This document shows, in pieces, positions 41,600-54,800 of a DNA stretch of 64,000 bases. This stretch comes from Azadirachta indica (taxonomy: Eukaryota > Streptophyta > Magnoliopsida > Sapindales > Meliaceae). Below the pieces are notes generated by a model. The model saw only the letters and a program-made list of their open reading frames with translations, searched no databases and was not told the origin of the DNA. The stretch's first letter is position 1; each line of letters starts with the position of its first letter. The DNA is taken from NCBI GenBank assembly GCA_022749755.1, contig CM040440.1, forward strand, positions 14,433,269-14,497,268, in the 5' to 3' direction. A program made the translations under genes and the position numbers.

Positions 41600-44500
41600 T
41601 GCTTGTTTTATTTGTGCGAGATACTCATGGAAAATATTATTAAATTAATAATTAAAAAGAATATAAAATTTATTTTTTAAAAAAAAGTATATGAATTTTA
41701 TTAAATTAATTATTTGTTATAGTTAAAATGAGTTGAATATAATTTTTTAAATAGAATTATTTTTACAAATTTATAGAGTTTTTAACAAAAATTTATTAAT
41801 TATTTAATTATGATAAATAACTTTTAAATATTATTGTAAAAAATTCAAATTTTAGAGTTCTTTTTAATTTAAAATTTTTTAAAAATAAAAAATAACTTTT
41901 ATTTTTAAAATATCTTTTTCAGTATCAACTCAATAATATTTAAAAATTTGAAAATAATTTGTAACATTAAATCTTTTAACTAAGAAAAAAGGTAAAACAA
42001 ACTACCATTTAATATATTCTCTTTTTAACTTTTCTCAATTTTTTTATTACAATTTCTAACTCTTCTATTATAATTAGTTTTTCTTGGATACAATTTGCAA
42101 CATTTTAATTTTATTTTTAAAATTTCATCCATAAATTAAAAATTACAAACAAAAATTAATAATTATAATAAAAGAATTAGAAATTATAAAAAAAATACAA
42201 GAAAAAAAATGTCTTTATACACCATATGCCTGCTCTAGTAGTACATGACATGTGGTGGGTGAATTTTTTTTTCTTTTTTAAAAAATTAAAATAATTCTAT
42301 ATATTTTAGATTTTTATCCCAAAATTTTACATTAAGTATTGAGATAGTATGATAAATAATTTTAAAACGAGTCAATATCTTAACATTTATCAGATAAATA
42401 TCACATAGCTTGAGCTATGTAGACGTAATATTACTTAAAATTTGTTCCTTTGCCTAATAAAACATCATTTCATCTAGTGTAACATTAGACATTCTAAATA
42501 ATTATTTCAACTTATATTTCACGTGTCATGTAACTTTTTTCTTGCTTGAATCATAAATTTTATAATTTTTAAAATAATTTATTATCTCATTTCTCAAAAA
42601 CATTACTATATTGAGATACACTTGAATGCTTAATTAATATTGCTCTTTTCATCCATATAATAAATTTATATCGTAATTGTAATGCATCGTCCATTTATTT
42701 TTGTTTTAAATTTTTTAAATAAATATATAATTATCAAAATTTCAATCTAATTATCTCTCATAAAAATGATCATTTAATAAATTAATGAAAATTATATTGA
42801 ATTGAAATTATATATATATCAATTTATGTATCAATACTAAAATTTTTTATTTGTGTTTAACATTTTTGTGTCAATATCAATTCAAAGCGGTTTAAGAAAT
42901 GTGAAAGTAGATAAATTTATTATATTTCAACAAAAATAAAAATGATATAATTCTTTCAAAAATAATTTAAATAGTATTTTCTATTGTTGTCATATGATTC
43001 ATATAATTTTTTTTATTATGATAAATTTTTATTTTTCTTGTAAAATGTGGAATATATAATAATAATATACAAAATCACATCAATTTAATATAAGACTAAC
43101 TTAATTAGGTAAAGTTATATATATATGTATATTCTAAAGTGGTAGCCTTGTAATTTTGACCAACTTAATTAACATTTATATTATTGATTCATTATAAAAT
43201 AGTTGTCAAGAATTAAATATTTTGAATTTTAAAAAGAAAGAGATAATGACATATACTCCTGATGTTTGTACTAATAAGCAGATATTTTCTAATATTTGAG
43301 AACAGATAAATACACCTTAACATTTGGATAAATAAGCAGATATCTCCTTAATTTTTATTTATGTTAGTTAACTATTTAATTTATTATCATTTGTATTCCT
43401 AATCTTTTAAATAATAACAATATAATATATATTTTATTCAATTATAATATTTTAGTCCCTATTTTAATATTTTTTACATTGTACTTTTTTTAATTATAAC
43501 AAATTTAGTCTCATATTTATTTTTTTTCATAATATACTCAGACTAAATATATTTTTAATTTGTTATTTCAATAAAAAACTTACAAAAGAAAATATTATTA
43601 AAAAAATTTAAATAATGAGTTAGATTAAATTCATGTTAAAATATTTATAACATTTTTTTGTAATAAATTTGATATTTACATGTTAAAAAAAATTTGAAAT
43701 GTATTTTAATATTTTATAATTATATTAATATTTTTATTTAAAAGAATATATTAAATTTATTATATTTTCTTAAGAAAAATAATAAAAATATAAATAAATA
43801 AGTAAAAAAGAAAAGAAAAAAATTTAGTATCATTTGTTAATAGAATTAGTAATTAAATACATTTTTTTATATTCTTATTAATTAATATAATTTAATTTTA
43901 ATTAAAAAATAGAAAAAAAATTTGATTATTTTTATTTGTAATATATATAACATGTATTTATTATTTATATTATCATTTATTTTTAAAAAAATATAATGAA
44001 CGTAACATAATTTTTAAATAAATATATTACATGTAAAAATAAAAAGTTAAAAAATATTTCAATTAAATTTTTTAATAATTAAATATTAAATTATTATTAT
44101 TATAAAAGTGAAAGAAGAGGATTAAAAATATTTTAACATATGAGTGTGACTTAACTTATTATTTGAATTTTGTTAATAATTGTATTTTTTAAAATTTTTT
44201 ATTAAAATAACAAATTAAAAAATTTATTTAGTTTTGAGTATATTGTAAAAAAAAATTAAATAGAGATTAAATTGTTATAATAAAAAAATATATTGTAAAA
44301 AATATTAAAATATGAATTAAAGTGTTATGATTAAATGAAATATATATCATATTGTTATTATATAAAAGATTAGAGACACAAATGATAATAAATTAAATGA
44401 TCAACTAACGAAAATAAAAGAGGTTATCTGTTTATTTATTTAAATATTAGGGGACATTTATCTTTTTTCAAATGTTAAAAGGATATCTACTTATTAAAAC

Positions 44501-44740
44501 AGTTAGGGGATACGTTATTATTTCAAAAAAAAAAATTTAAGCTAAAAATAAGATTTAAAAATGACTAATAAATTGAATATTGACAGACAAAAGGAATCTC
44601 AAATGATTACTTTTTATTTTTTTATTTTTTTACTAAATGAATTCAGATAGTAATTTACATGTTAATAATTTATTTAAATTTAAAATTAAAATTACATTAT
44701 AATTTAAAATAATAAAAAGAAAGCATATTAAAATACTAAA
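41600..44740. other. AT-rich intergenic DNA containing an inverted-repeat element
   Basis: No gene is recognisable. The sequence is extremely AT-rich, and about 1.3 kb of it is taken up by an element with long inverted termini (separate entry). The part from 41600 to 43200 has no structure I could assign. Confidence 0.55.
43240..44524. mobile_element. Non-autonomous element with about 340-bp terminal inverted repeats
   Basis: The left terminus (43240 to about 43580) begins GAGATAATGACATATACTCC. The complement of the right terminus (about 44190-44524) begins GAAATAATAACGTATCCCCT. Similarity continues through matched blocks such as TTATTATCATTTGT, ATTTTAATATTTTTTACA and AATTTGTTATTT. The interior of about 600 bases has no coding frame. 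The 9 bases flanking each end (AAAAAGAAA and a poly-A run) match at 8 of 9 positions, but their low complexity makes this weak as a target-site duplication. Long TIRs and possible 9-bp duplications suggest a Mutator-like or fold-back non-autonomous transposon. Confidence 0.7.
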
Positions 44741-44974
44741 ATGGGAGACAACAACATTCGAGTCCAAAAACAGCGGGAAAAAAAAAAGAATAAAAAACCA
44801 GATAAGACGGCTGTTAAAACGACGGCGTTTATAAGACAACGTCAAAATAAAAGCTGTTGATTTTTCGCTGAGCGCTTTTGACTTCCAAAACCGCGAAACC
44901 GACTGTCGTTTTTGTCCCAATACGCCTAAAGCCACGAAGTTGCTTCGCGCTGCGAATAAGCACTGTTATGTTGC

Positions 44975-44980
44975 CACGTG
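44975..44980 (+). promoter_or_regulatory. G-box (CACGTG) upstream of the GTD-binding protein gene
   Basis: CACGTG in GCCACGTGGG, followed within about 10 bases by CCAAT, lies some 360 bases before the ATG, in the less AT-rich stretch that probably forms the promoter. Confidence 0.45.
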
Positions 44981-45338
44981 GGAATCCAATTAAAAGAAGC
45001 TCTTTATTTGCCTAATCCACCAGGAATCTTTGATGGTAACTATCACCTTTAAAGTAGTTGTACAATTCGCTGTTGAATCCAGGGTTTACTGCGCTGTGTT
45101 TTCTGCTGCCTTAGTCACTATGTTTTGTGATGAAGTTTAGGCTTTGATCCTCGGTTTGCACTTTATTTTTTAATTTGATATTTACTTTCTGGTTGTCTAT
45201 GCTCTGTTTGTATTAGATTTTCTGTGGTTATTTAGGTTGTCTCATGGTGGGTTGTCTACAGTATTTTTATATTCTTGGTGGATATTTCATTTTCATTTCT
45301 AAAACTGGGGAAAGTTGGGATCTTGAACTGGTTAATGA

Positions 45339-47743
45339 ATGATGGCTTCTTACACAATTCGTTCATGGACTGTTTGTGGTCTTATAGGAGCTTTTATTGA
45401 CCTTGCTCTTGCTTATTTCTTGCTCTGTGTATCAACTTTTGCATTTTTCCCTTCCAAATTTTGTAACCTATTTGGATTCTTCTTGCCATGCCCTTGTACT
45501 GGTTTCTTTGGCTACCAGAATAACTATGTATGTTGGCATAAACTACTCATTGATTTGCCAAGGAGAAAAATTGTTACAGTACATATGTTGATCAAGAGTA
45601 GATTCCCTTTTGATTTGATTTGGTTTCATGATCACCCTTGCAATTTGGATATGGCCCCGTGTTCAATTAGAACATATGATCATGGGTTTCGTGAATTGGA
45701 GAATGAAGGGTCATCTAGTGCATTTTCCAGCCCAAAATTACAAAACTTGGTTGATAGAGAAAGTGGATTTGATGCTAAAGGAAAGAAAGTTGTGAACCAG
45801 AAGCAAAGGTATGGAACTCGTCGAAGGAGGAGATCTGCTCTTGGATTTGGAAAGTCACCCTCTTCACAATCAGTTATTGCAGGTGCTTCCTGTTCTACTT
45901 ATAATGGGAGTGACATTAAAAGTCAAATCATTGGAAAAGAAGAAGGTCTTCGAGGTCAGTAAGAATTGTATCTGAAATTGTTTTGTTTTAAGGTCAGCTA
46001 ACTTTTTCCTCTGAGAGTTTTAGCTATTACTATTGTGCGGTAAATTTGTATCTCAAAAGGTTTTGAGTGCATAATTCAAATATGGTTGAAATTGAAATAC
46101 TTTTAAAAGCTTTGTCTAATTATTGAAAACTTTGCTAGAGGTCAAAATCTTGGTGTGTTGGAAGGGCTGAAAAAAGGAATTGAAAGTTGGATTTTATTGA
46201 AGTTTGAAAATTTTCTCGCTTTTCACTCTCTCTGTCAAATGTTTAACTAAAATTATTATTATTGTTTGTGATTGTGATTGTGCTGTTTCAGATGAGGGAC
46301 AAGCTGTGAATGGCCTTGATCTGGGTGGAACAACATGGGATAATTTTGAGCAGAGTGGATTAGTTGGGAAGAATAAGGCCAAACGTAATGATTCATCATC
46401 AGTTGAAAAGTTCATATTTGGGAAGAATAATGCTCATGACAACTCGGGGCATGCTGGAAATGAAGAAAATGTGGTCAGAAAGTTGGAAGAAGCACTTAGA
46501 GAAGAGATAGCTGCTTGTTCTGCTCTTCAATTAGAACTAGAGAAGGAGAGAGCTGCTTCTGCGACTGCTGCTGATGAAGCCATGGCCATGATATTGCGTC
46601 TTCAAGCAGAGAAGGCAGCAGTAGAAATGGAAGCAAGGCAGTACCAAAGAATGATAGAAGAACAAGTTGCTTATGAAGAAGAAGAGATGGACATTTTGAA
46701 AGAGATCCTTGTTAAGAGGGAGAGGGAGAATCATTTTCTGGAGAAAGAAGTTGAAGCTTATAGGCAGATGAAATGCTTGGGAAATGTGCAGTCAGAAGTT
46801 GATATGAGTTATATGACCAGCGAATTGGGACAAAAGCCTTCACATTCACCTGATCCAAAAGAGGAGTCATCCAGTGTGCTGCGGGAGAACGGGGAAAGTA
46901 AATCCATTGGTAATAATGCAGACTGGCTTCCGACTTACAAGGTTTCATTTGCTGAAGTGACATCTGAGGCACTCCAAACTTGCAGTGGGATTGAGGAAAT
47001 TCGTTCATGCTGTGGAGACAACATTGAGAAAGATAAGGAACATAAATCTGAAGTATGTGATAGTCTACATGGTTCCATACTTGATTCAGAGCCAATTATA
47101 TATGATGTTCATGTCGTTGATGATAAAACTGAACTTCGGAAGGAGGACAATAGTAAAGAAAGTGGACCATCCAATTATGCCGTTAATGATTTTGGAGTCT
47201 CAATGAGTGAATTAGTGGGTGATTGTTCAAGTACAAGCATTGCGCAGAGAAGTCAGAACAATCATTCAAACATTTTTGAAATGAAAAACGGGGTGCCAGA
47301 ATTGGGTCACTTACGCAACAAAAACTTGCATCCTGACTCAGCTAGGAGTTCTTCATCTATAGCCAGTGGGGAAAGATTAAAGACTGAAATGGAAGTTGAA
47401 TTGTTCAGAGAAAGGCTAAGGAGAGTGCAAGAAGGAAAAGAGAAATTGAGTTTCTCTCCAGAGCAAAGGGAAAGTATAAATGCCCATTTGAAACTTGTGG
47501 AAGATATGTTAAACCAACTTCGAGAGATTCAGGAGCTAAGAGAGCCTGTGAGGCAGGCTTCTTTACCTCCTTCATCTTCCAAGGTAACATCGTAAGAGTT
47601 TAACTGCCCACAATTTACGTTTTAATGACATGTTACATGCATATCATATGCTTGCCTCACACTCACAGCCAGCTGCACAAACACACACACAAACACACAC
47701 ATATATGTATATTAAAATTTTCTTTCTGCAGATTGTTGATTAG
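45339..47743 (+). CDS. GTD-binding (DUF593) protein, MyoB/FLOURY1-like
   Basis: Predicted 639-aa membrane-anchored coiled-coil protein. Exons: 45339-45954, 46292-47583 and a short last exon 47732-47743. A long hydrophobic N terminus (TVCGLIGAFIDLALAYFLLC, then a second stretch with CPCTGFFG) resembles the FLOURY1/MyoB membrane anchor. A basic patch GTRRRRRSALGFGKS follows. The GTD-binding coiled coil (about residues 266-360) contains KLEEALREEIAACSALQLEL, ADEAMAMILRLQAEKAA and EARQYQRMIEEQVAYEEEEM. A second coiled coil lies near the C terminus (EVELFRERLRRVQEGKEKL, LVEDMLNQLREIQEL). Family members act as receptors for class XI myosins on endomembranes. That role is inferred here from the domain. 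The C terminus is either spliced (..SSSKIVD) or read through the donor (..SSSKVTS). Two adjacent ATGs open the frame and the first is used. Confidence 0.9.
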
Positions 47744-50700
47744 TTTTTATCCAATATAATTAGTACAGAGATCTATATTGGTCTTAGACAGCAGGATCTC
47801 ATTATTATCAGGGTAAAACTTTTGCTTTCTATAATCTTGAATCCGTGTATATAAACAAAAGAGATCAATGAATGCAGAGTAATTTAATTCCAATTGCTTG
47901 TGTCAAGTAAATAATGCAACTCCAAATAATATAATAGAGATGTGACCTATTTGCGTTGCTGGACAGAAAATGGATCTGTGTAAGGCAAATATATTGAAAC
48001 AATGGATGCATAGGTAGCTGTGCAATCTGAGCAGAGCACTTGTACTCCCTAATGAATTTCATGATCATAACTAAATGCAGGAAGCTCTAGCTTCATTCAC
48101 ATTGCATTTTCTCTAGGTTTCGCAATGGCTAAATTTCCTTAGTAACACTGAGAATCACTCTGATATACACTCAATTTTCAGGTGAACATGACAAAAAGAC
48201 GTGCCAAAAGTATGTCTTTAGAATCCCATGAAAGTTTATAAGTCATGTACAGGAGTTGTCATATTTGGTAAGAGTCGTTACCTGGCCTTGAAGTTAAGTT
48301 TCTTCCCTCATGCTGATAACAGGAAGAAAATGGTAGATAAACTCTGTAAATTTCACTGCAAGTAGATGTTGAAGTTTCTTGGATAAATTCTGTAAATTCA
48401 ACTGCAAGTAGCTGTGGTACTTCCTTGGAGTCCCAAGCTTGTTTTGGAGTGTTAAATTTGAAAGCTTTCGGTATCGTCTTCAAGAATTACTTTATATTTT
48501 AGAAATTCATTAATCAACGTATATGAAAATTAAATAACAAATAAAGATTAGGAACAGAAACATAGATTTGCTTTAGTAATGTTTTAAAATGTTTTGAAAA
48601 TTATAACAATAATTTTTTGGAAATAATATTTTCAAAATTAAAAAGAAAAGTGTTTAGTAGTGCGAGTCAAAAATAGCGTTCTAAAATTAAAAAAAAAATA
48701 GTAATCAATTTTAAAAATTAAAAATACTGAAAGAAATAAAAATTCGTATTTAAATATTAAAAAATTTATTGAAAATAGTTTAATGGTAAAATATTCATCT
48801 CTTGAAGTCTATTTTGAAAGGGAAAGGGTGTCAGTTCTTACAGTTGTGGGGGACAGGTATCGAGTCCTCACGATGATGTTAGGTTGGATTCACTAATTTC
48901 ACTTAAATTAAATGTAGAATTTCATAATAATCTCTTGACTTTTGAGTCTTATAAAATATGCGATCTACTTTTACTATGCATCTATCGTTTCATTTGACAT
49001 TTTTGTTTTCGATTTTGTGTTCGAATTTCTACATTTTTATTGTAATAGCTAATTTTTTCGTTATTTTCCATAAATTAAAATACAAGAAGAAGAATTGTAC
49101 TGCATATTCTATGTCTCATAGGCTTGCCCCTAGCTAAATACCTTGCCAAAAACGTTGGCTGCCCAATAAGAAACACGACAGGAAAAAGATAAATCCGTCT
49201 TTCATAAATTAATTTTGATTTGTTCAGTAAATTTAGAACATGCAAAAGGAGTAGTTTTTTTTTATTAAAAAAAGAAAAAAGTAGTTGGAGAGAATATTTG
49301 ATTGGAAAAAGGATGATTTTGTAATCTTATTTAAGAATAATACTTTCTTGTAATATAAGCTTTGTTAAAATAGCCCACTTTGTCCTTTTTTTTTTTTTTT
49401 TTACTTTACAAAATCGAAATTTTCAAAAAATTTAATAAAATAATCATAACAATGTTTCATCATTTCAACAATTTTTTAAATTAATTAAAAAGGCTTCAAC
49501 CTGTTTCTTTAGTCTGGGATCCCACACCATGTTAAAAGAAATATGAAAGATGCTTTCTAAGTTTACATCAATCATTCTTGTGCACGGCAGTGGGGTTAGA
49601 TAATATATTATCTTCATTCATGATTTTACTAAAATTCAGGGTCTACCCGTTATTATCCCAAATAAAATTAGGAGCCATCACGGGATAATACGAGACCCTA
49701 TGTCTTCTGCTTCCCAAACGAACGACAAGAAATCCTCTTGAAGGCTACGCGATCATCGCAGTAACTACTACAATGGAATCAAAGACCATTTGAACTCATT
49801 TCTAGAAACAGAAGAATTTAAAACGTGTTTTCTAGAAACAGAAAAAGTAAAAAACTGTTTTCCAGTTTCCATCGTAGCATAATGGAACGTGCGTTCACGC
49901 TAACGCCATGATATCATTTGTACCCGCTTGCCTATTACTTTCGTGATCGTAAGCCCACGTGCGCAAACTCCTTCGCACTTTATAAAAGTCGAGAAGCGTC
50001 ACGTCTGCCACATGGCACAACTCAACTGGTCCGTGACTGACGGTGGTCACCCAAACACCTCCCCTTTTATTTTTATTATTGTTATGCCAATACGACACCG
50101 TTTGTATACCTAAGGCTAAAGTACGACTTACTCTCAATCAACGCGCCGCTTCTGCTCGAAATAAAATAAGTTGTCTCTTGATATTCAGTATTCTCGTGTA
50201 TAATTTTAAAATATACCCAAATTTTATTTATGAAATGAACGACAAATTCAAATTTTAACTTTATTTTAAAATAAATACTACATTCAATATGAATTCCCAA
50301 TTGATAAAGGTGTGTAACAATTTTAAGTTGACTTTTTATTTGTAAGTAGTTAGCAGTTTCAGAGTACTAATTAAAATTCTAAATAAATTTATAATAATAA
50401 ACTAAGTATACATTATCCGACGTGGACTTTTAATTCTGAATAAATGTATCAGAGCATTGACCGAAAATAAATAAAATAATTACAAATAAATTTAAATTTC
50501 TACCATAAATAAATAAGTACAAAAAAATTTCACAAAATATAATATTTAAAATGGTATAACTTACAAGTTTAATAAAAATGCCTCTAAAAATACATATTTA
50601 TCATTTTTATTCTCTTACTGGGTAAGGCTACAATGTAGCCAGTGTGCAATATAGTTGTCCTGTTTAAATAGTTATATTGCTTAAAATACAATCGGATAAT

Positions 50701-51440
50701 TAATTTAAATTGAAAATGATTTTTTCTGAAATATTATAATTAATTAAAATTAATTTATACGATGGGACTCGCATATAATAAATACTAAACTTCACACATG
50801 GCGAAAGAAAGTCTGTTTAGAGTAAAGTTCATATTTAAGAGGACTTATCTTGTGATCAATCAGACTAGACTTGAGTGGCATTGAAAATGAACTTTTAATT
50901 ATGTTAGGTTAGGTATATTTGATAGATTTGTGACATTCTAGAACATATGTATATTTGTTTTTTTTAATTTTACGAAAATACGAGTAGAAAAATGATAACA
51001 AAATAATAACGAACGCACCTCAAACTTTAATGAAATTAAATTCGTTTGTTGGTTGCGTACGCGCAGCGCAAACAGTAGACCATCACCCCCGCCACCACCA
51101 AGATAGGGTAATAGGTAGGCGGCAGCAGTAGTAGTAGTATTAGTAGGCTGCTAATTGCCTCCGCGAATGAATGAGATCCGTTACTAAACGGCAAAATCAA
51201 AAACCAGAGCAACAAACAAAACTGCCGCCGTCATCTCAATCACTTGCGAATGACAATGCGCCTCTTTCACGCTTGCTTGCCCCGTACCTTTCCCCGTTAC
51301 CTGAAAGCTACGCCCCCTCGGCTATAAAAAAAAAAAAAAAAGAATCAATAAAATAAAAAATAATTATAATAAATATATTTTACTGCAAGTTTGTTAAAAG
51401 GAAACTGTAATTTGAAAGCAATAGAAAGAGACGAGAGGAG
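47744..51440. other. Intergenic DNA between the GTD-binding and Sec14 genes
   Basis: No coding exon is recognised. The first few hundred bases may be 3' UTR. A tRNA-like fragment lies near 48776-48867. A locally GC-richer island with CACGTG and a TATA-like motif lies at about 49880-50110. From about 51050 the sequence holds trinucleotide tracts and probably the Sec14 promoter and leader. Confidence 0.5.
48776..48867 (+). repeat. tRNA-like A/B-box fragment, possible SINE
   Basis: TAGTTTAATGGTAAAAT at 48776-48792 resembles a tRNA A box and GGTATCGAGTCC at 48856-48867 a B box. The spacing is longer than in a tRNA, so an insertion or a SINE relic is possible. No cloverleaf can be folded by eye. 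Confidence 0.25.
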
Positions 51441-51847
51441 AGGAGAGCTGAGCGTGTTTTATATTTGAATCTGAAGAGCTGAATCGTGTGAATGTGAGTT
51501 GATTAAAGGTATATATACCGATTTGCTCTGTTTGATGATTTGAAGTTTGTTTTGATCGTCTTTTAATTCGTGTTTGTTACTCAATTCTGATTTCTGATTG
51601 ATTTTTATTAGCGTTCTTGCATAATAGTGCGAAATTGCATCGTTTTTTGGTGGATTTTGCATGAAGAATTTCGGTCAATTCCGTCGTTTTCTTTGTTGTA
51701 ATGATGACGTTTAGCGGAAGAATCTTCTGGATCTAGAAGATCAATATCGTTTTTAAATATAATACTGTTTCCGAGATTTCTGAGATTTACTTGGCTTATT
51801 TGTTGCAGATATAATCTGGATTCGAATTATATACACAATTAGCAGCA

Positions 51848-54800
51848 ATGCCTGGTAAAAAATTCACGCACTGTTTTACAAAATCTGAATTTGCCTTTTA
51901 TTGATACATAACTGACCGTGTCTTGCCTCAGGAGAGCTGATTTCAGTTGAAAACATGGATTTTGAGACCTCCGAGGACGAGAAACGGAGGAGTCGCAGCA
52001 GATTTTTGAGAAAAAAGGCTATGAGTGCTTCAACAAGGTTGACACACAGTTTGAGGAAACGTGGCAAGCGCATTTCAGATTGCAAATATGCATCGATTTC
52101 GATTGAGGATGTGAGAGATGCAGAGGAGGAAAAGGCAGTCAATCAATTTCGCCAGGCATTGATTGTCAATGATATGCTTCCGCCTCGCCACGATGATTAC
52201 CACACTATGCTGAGGTATTTCCATCATTGTTTAGTATCAAGTCAATCCTATTCCATTTTATGATAGATATTTTCATGTTTGGTTGTTGCTGAATGTGAAG
52301 CAGTTGAACTTAATACGTGCACAACTATAGCCTTCAGATTGACTACGTGGAAACTATTGCAATGATTGATTGAGTAATTAAAATCTATATAGATTATGTA
52401 GGATCATGGTTTTCGAATGTTAATTTAATGAAAAAGTGCTAGATTATCTATCTAGAGACGGACAAAATTTTAGAATTTTGTACATCCAATGAGTAGACCC
52501 AATCATTCATTTACTGCTATTTACTTTGAAATTTTGCTCTCTTTCTTTAATTTCATCCCACTAAATTGCGGAAAACTGGGATTTTTTGCTGCAGATTTTT
52601 GAAGGCTAGGAAGTTTGACCTCGACAAAACTCTCCAGATGTGGGCAGAAATGCTCAACTGGAGGAAACAGAATGGAGTTGATACTATCTTACAGGTAACC
52701 TATGCTTTTGCTGTCATATGTTGGATTTAATCTAGTCATAGTTATTGGAATTTGTTTTAGACTATCATTTCTGTCAGAAGTTGTCTTTTACTATACTTTT
52801 TCAAATATCTAATGGATATCACAACATGATGATGTACTTTCAGGATTTTATATATGATGAATATGAAGAAGTTCAGCGTAGTTATCCTCATGGTTACCAT
52901 GGTGTAGATAAAGAAGGTCGACCTGTATATATTGAGAGACTTGGCAAGGTAGAACCCAGCAAGCTGATGAGTGTCACCACAGTGGAGCGGTTTCTAAAAT
53001 ATCATGTCCAGGGGTTTGAGAAGACATTTGCTGAGAAGTTCCCAGCATGTTCTGTTGCAGCCAAGAGACACATAGATTCTACAATAACCATACTGGATGT
53101 TCATGGAGTGGTAATTTCGAAAAGCCTGCTGCTGTATCTCTTGCTTTTCCGCTTATCCTGTACATTTGATATAATATGCTTGTTTATTGTTATTTTCTGC
53201 ATTATGAAGAACTGGATGAGCTTCGGCAAGGTCGCCCATGATCTTCTCATGCGCATGCAGAAAATTGATGGTGATAACTATCCTGAGGTTGGTTAACTTT
53301 AACGATAATAAAACCATTTTGAACCAATTGTTGCATAGATTCAGTTATCATTGCTTACATAAGCTCATTCTCATTCTCGACAGACGTTACATCAGATGTT
53401 CATTGTTAATGCTGGCAGTGGATTCAAACTGCTTTGGAACACAGCAAAAACCTTTTTGGACCCAAAAACTACTGCAAAGATAAATGTATATCAGTATTAT
53501 TATGTGCATTTGTTCTGTCTTCTGGAAGCTGTATGAATTAACCTGACATGATTCTGCTAATTGTTCAGGTTTTAGGCAACAAATTCCGCCATAAACTGTT
53601 GGAGGTTATAGACTCAAGGTTGAGAATTTTCATTGTCATACGCTGGAATACAATATTATTTCTTGAGTATTTTGTGATTCTGACAAGATGATTCTAAAAT
53701 TTTATATTGAAACAGCCAATTGCCAGATTTTCTTGGTGGAAACTGCTCGTGTCCCAATGAAGGCGGGTGCCTTAAATCTGACAAGGGACCTTGGAATGAT
53801 CCAGGAATAATGAAAGTATGACCTCACAGTACTTGGGCAAAAAATTGTGGCATTTGTATGCTCTGGCAATCTTTTTCTTTTTTCTTTTAATGTCTGAAAA
53901 GCTTATACCATTGTGTATCTTCCAACTAAAGCTGGCACATGCTGGAGATGGAATGTGCTTGCGGAAAACAAAAAGTTATTCTGATGGTGAAGACTTAGAA
54001 TTCAAATTATTCCCCTATAAGGTGAGTTGTTGATTAATGAACGACTCTTGTTATCTTGCATTATCTTCTACCATGTATTTTGTCATATGTCACCATGATT
54101 CCCCGTGCAGGTTGCAAATAGTGAAATATCTTCTGGTCATTCAACTTTAGATGTGAGGCCAAATACTTCAGGCTCCACAAAATTAGTGCCAGAATGTGAC
54201 AAAGTAAGTTTCCAGGATATAGTATTGTTTTTTCCTTGCTGGTTTCTCATTCAACTTCATGTCACTACCTTCTTTTTTTTTTTTACCTTGTATTGCAAAA
54301 TTTAAGGCTTGTTTTTCTAAATTTACAATTTTTCCTGGCATTGTATAATTTAATATCTGTCAACAGGAGTAGGCAAAAAACTTAAGTTTATGGAAATATA
54401 GGATGTATAAAATGATAAATTAATTTGGACTTGTCAAACAAAACATGTCTTTGTTCTATTTGCCTTTTCTACTGGCCATTGTCTGATAGGTCTTTTTATC
54501 ATGGATTATGTGTTTATATTCATTGACATAGGAAAGTTATCAGTAAATATAATTTTTTAATATTTTATGTAGCCTATGCGAAGTATTGATTATCTTTTGT
54601 GACTCTTCCTTGTGTATATATTTCTTAGGGAAGCACAAGTGAAACTTCTTCAATCAGCAGCGAGGTTGAACAAGCTGATGCTGTATTTGTTGATGCTGCT
54701 AGTTCAACAAGTAGGTTATCACACGAAAATGTTTTCTTCTTATTAAACTTAGTTTGTGTCACTGTCATTGGCTTACATCAAATCATATCTTTGTTTAATG

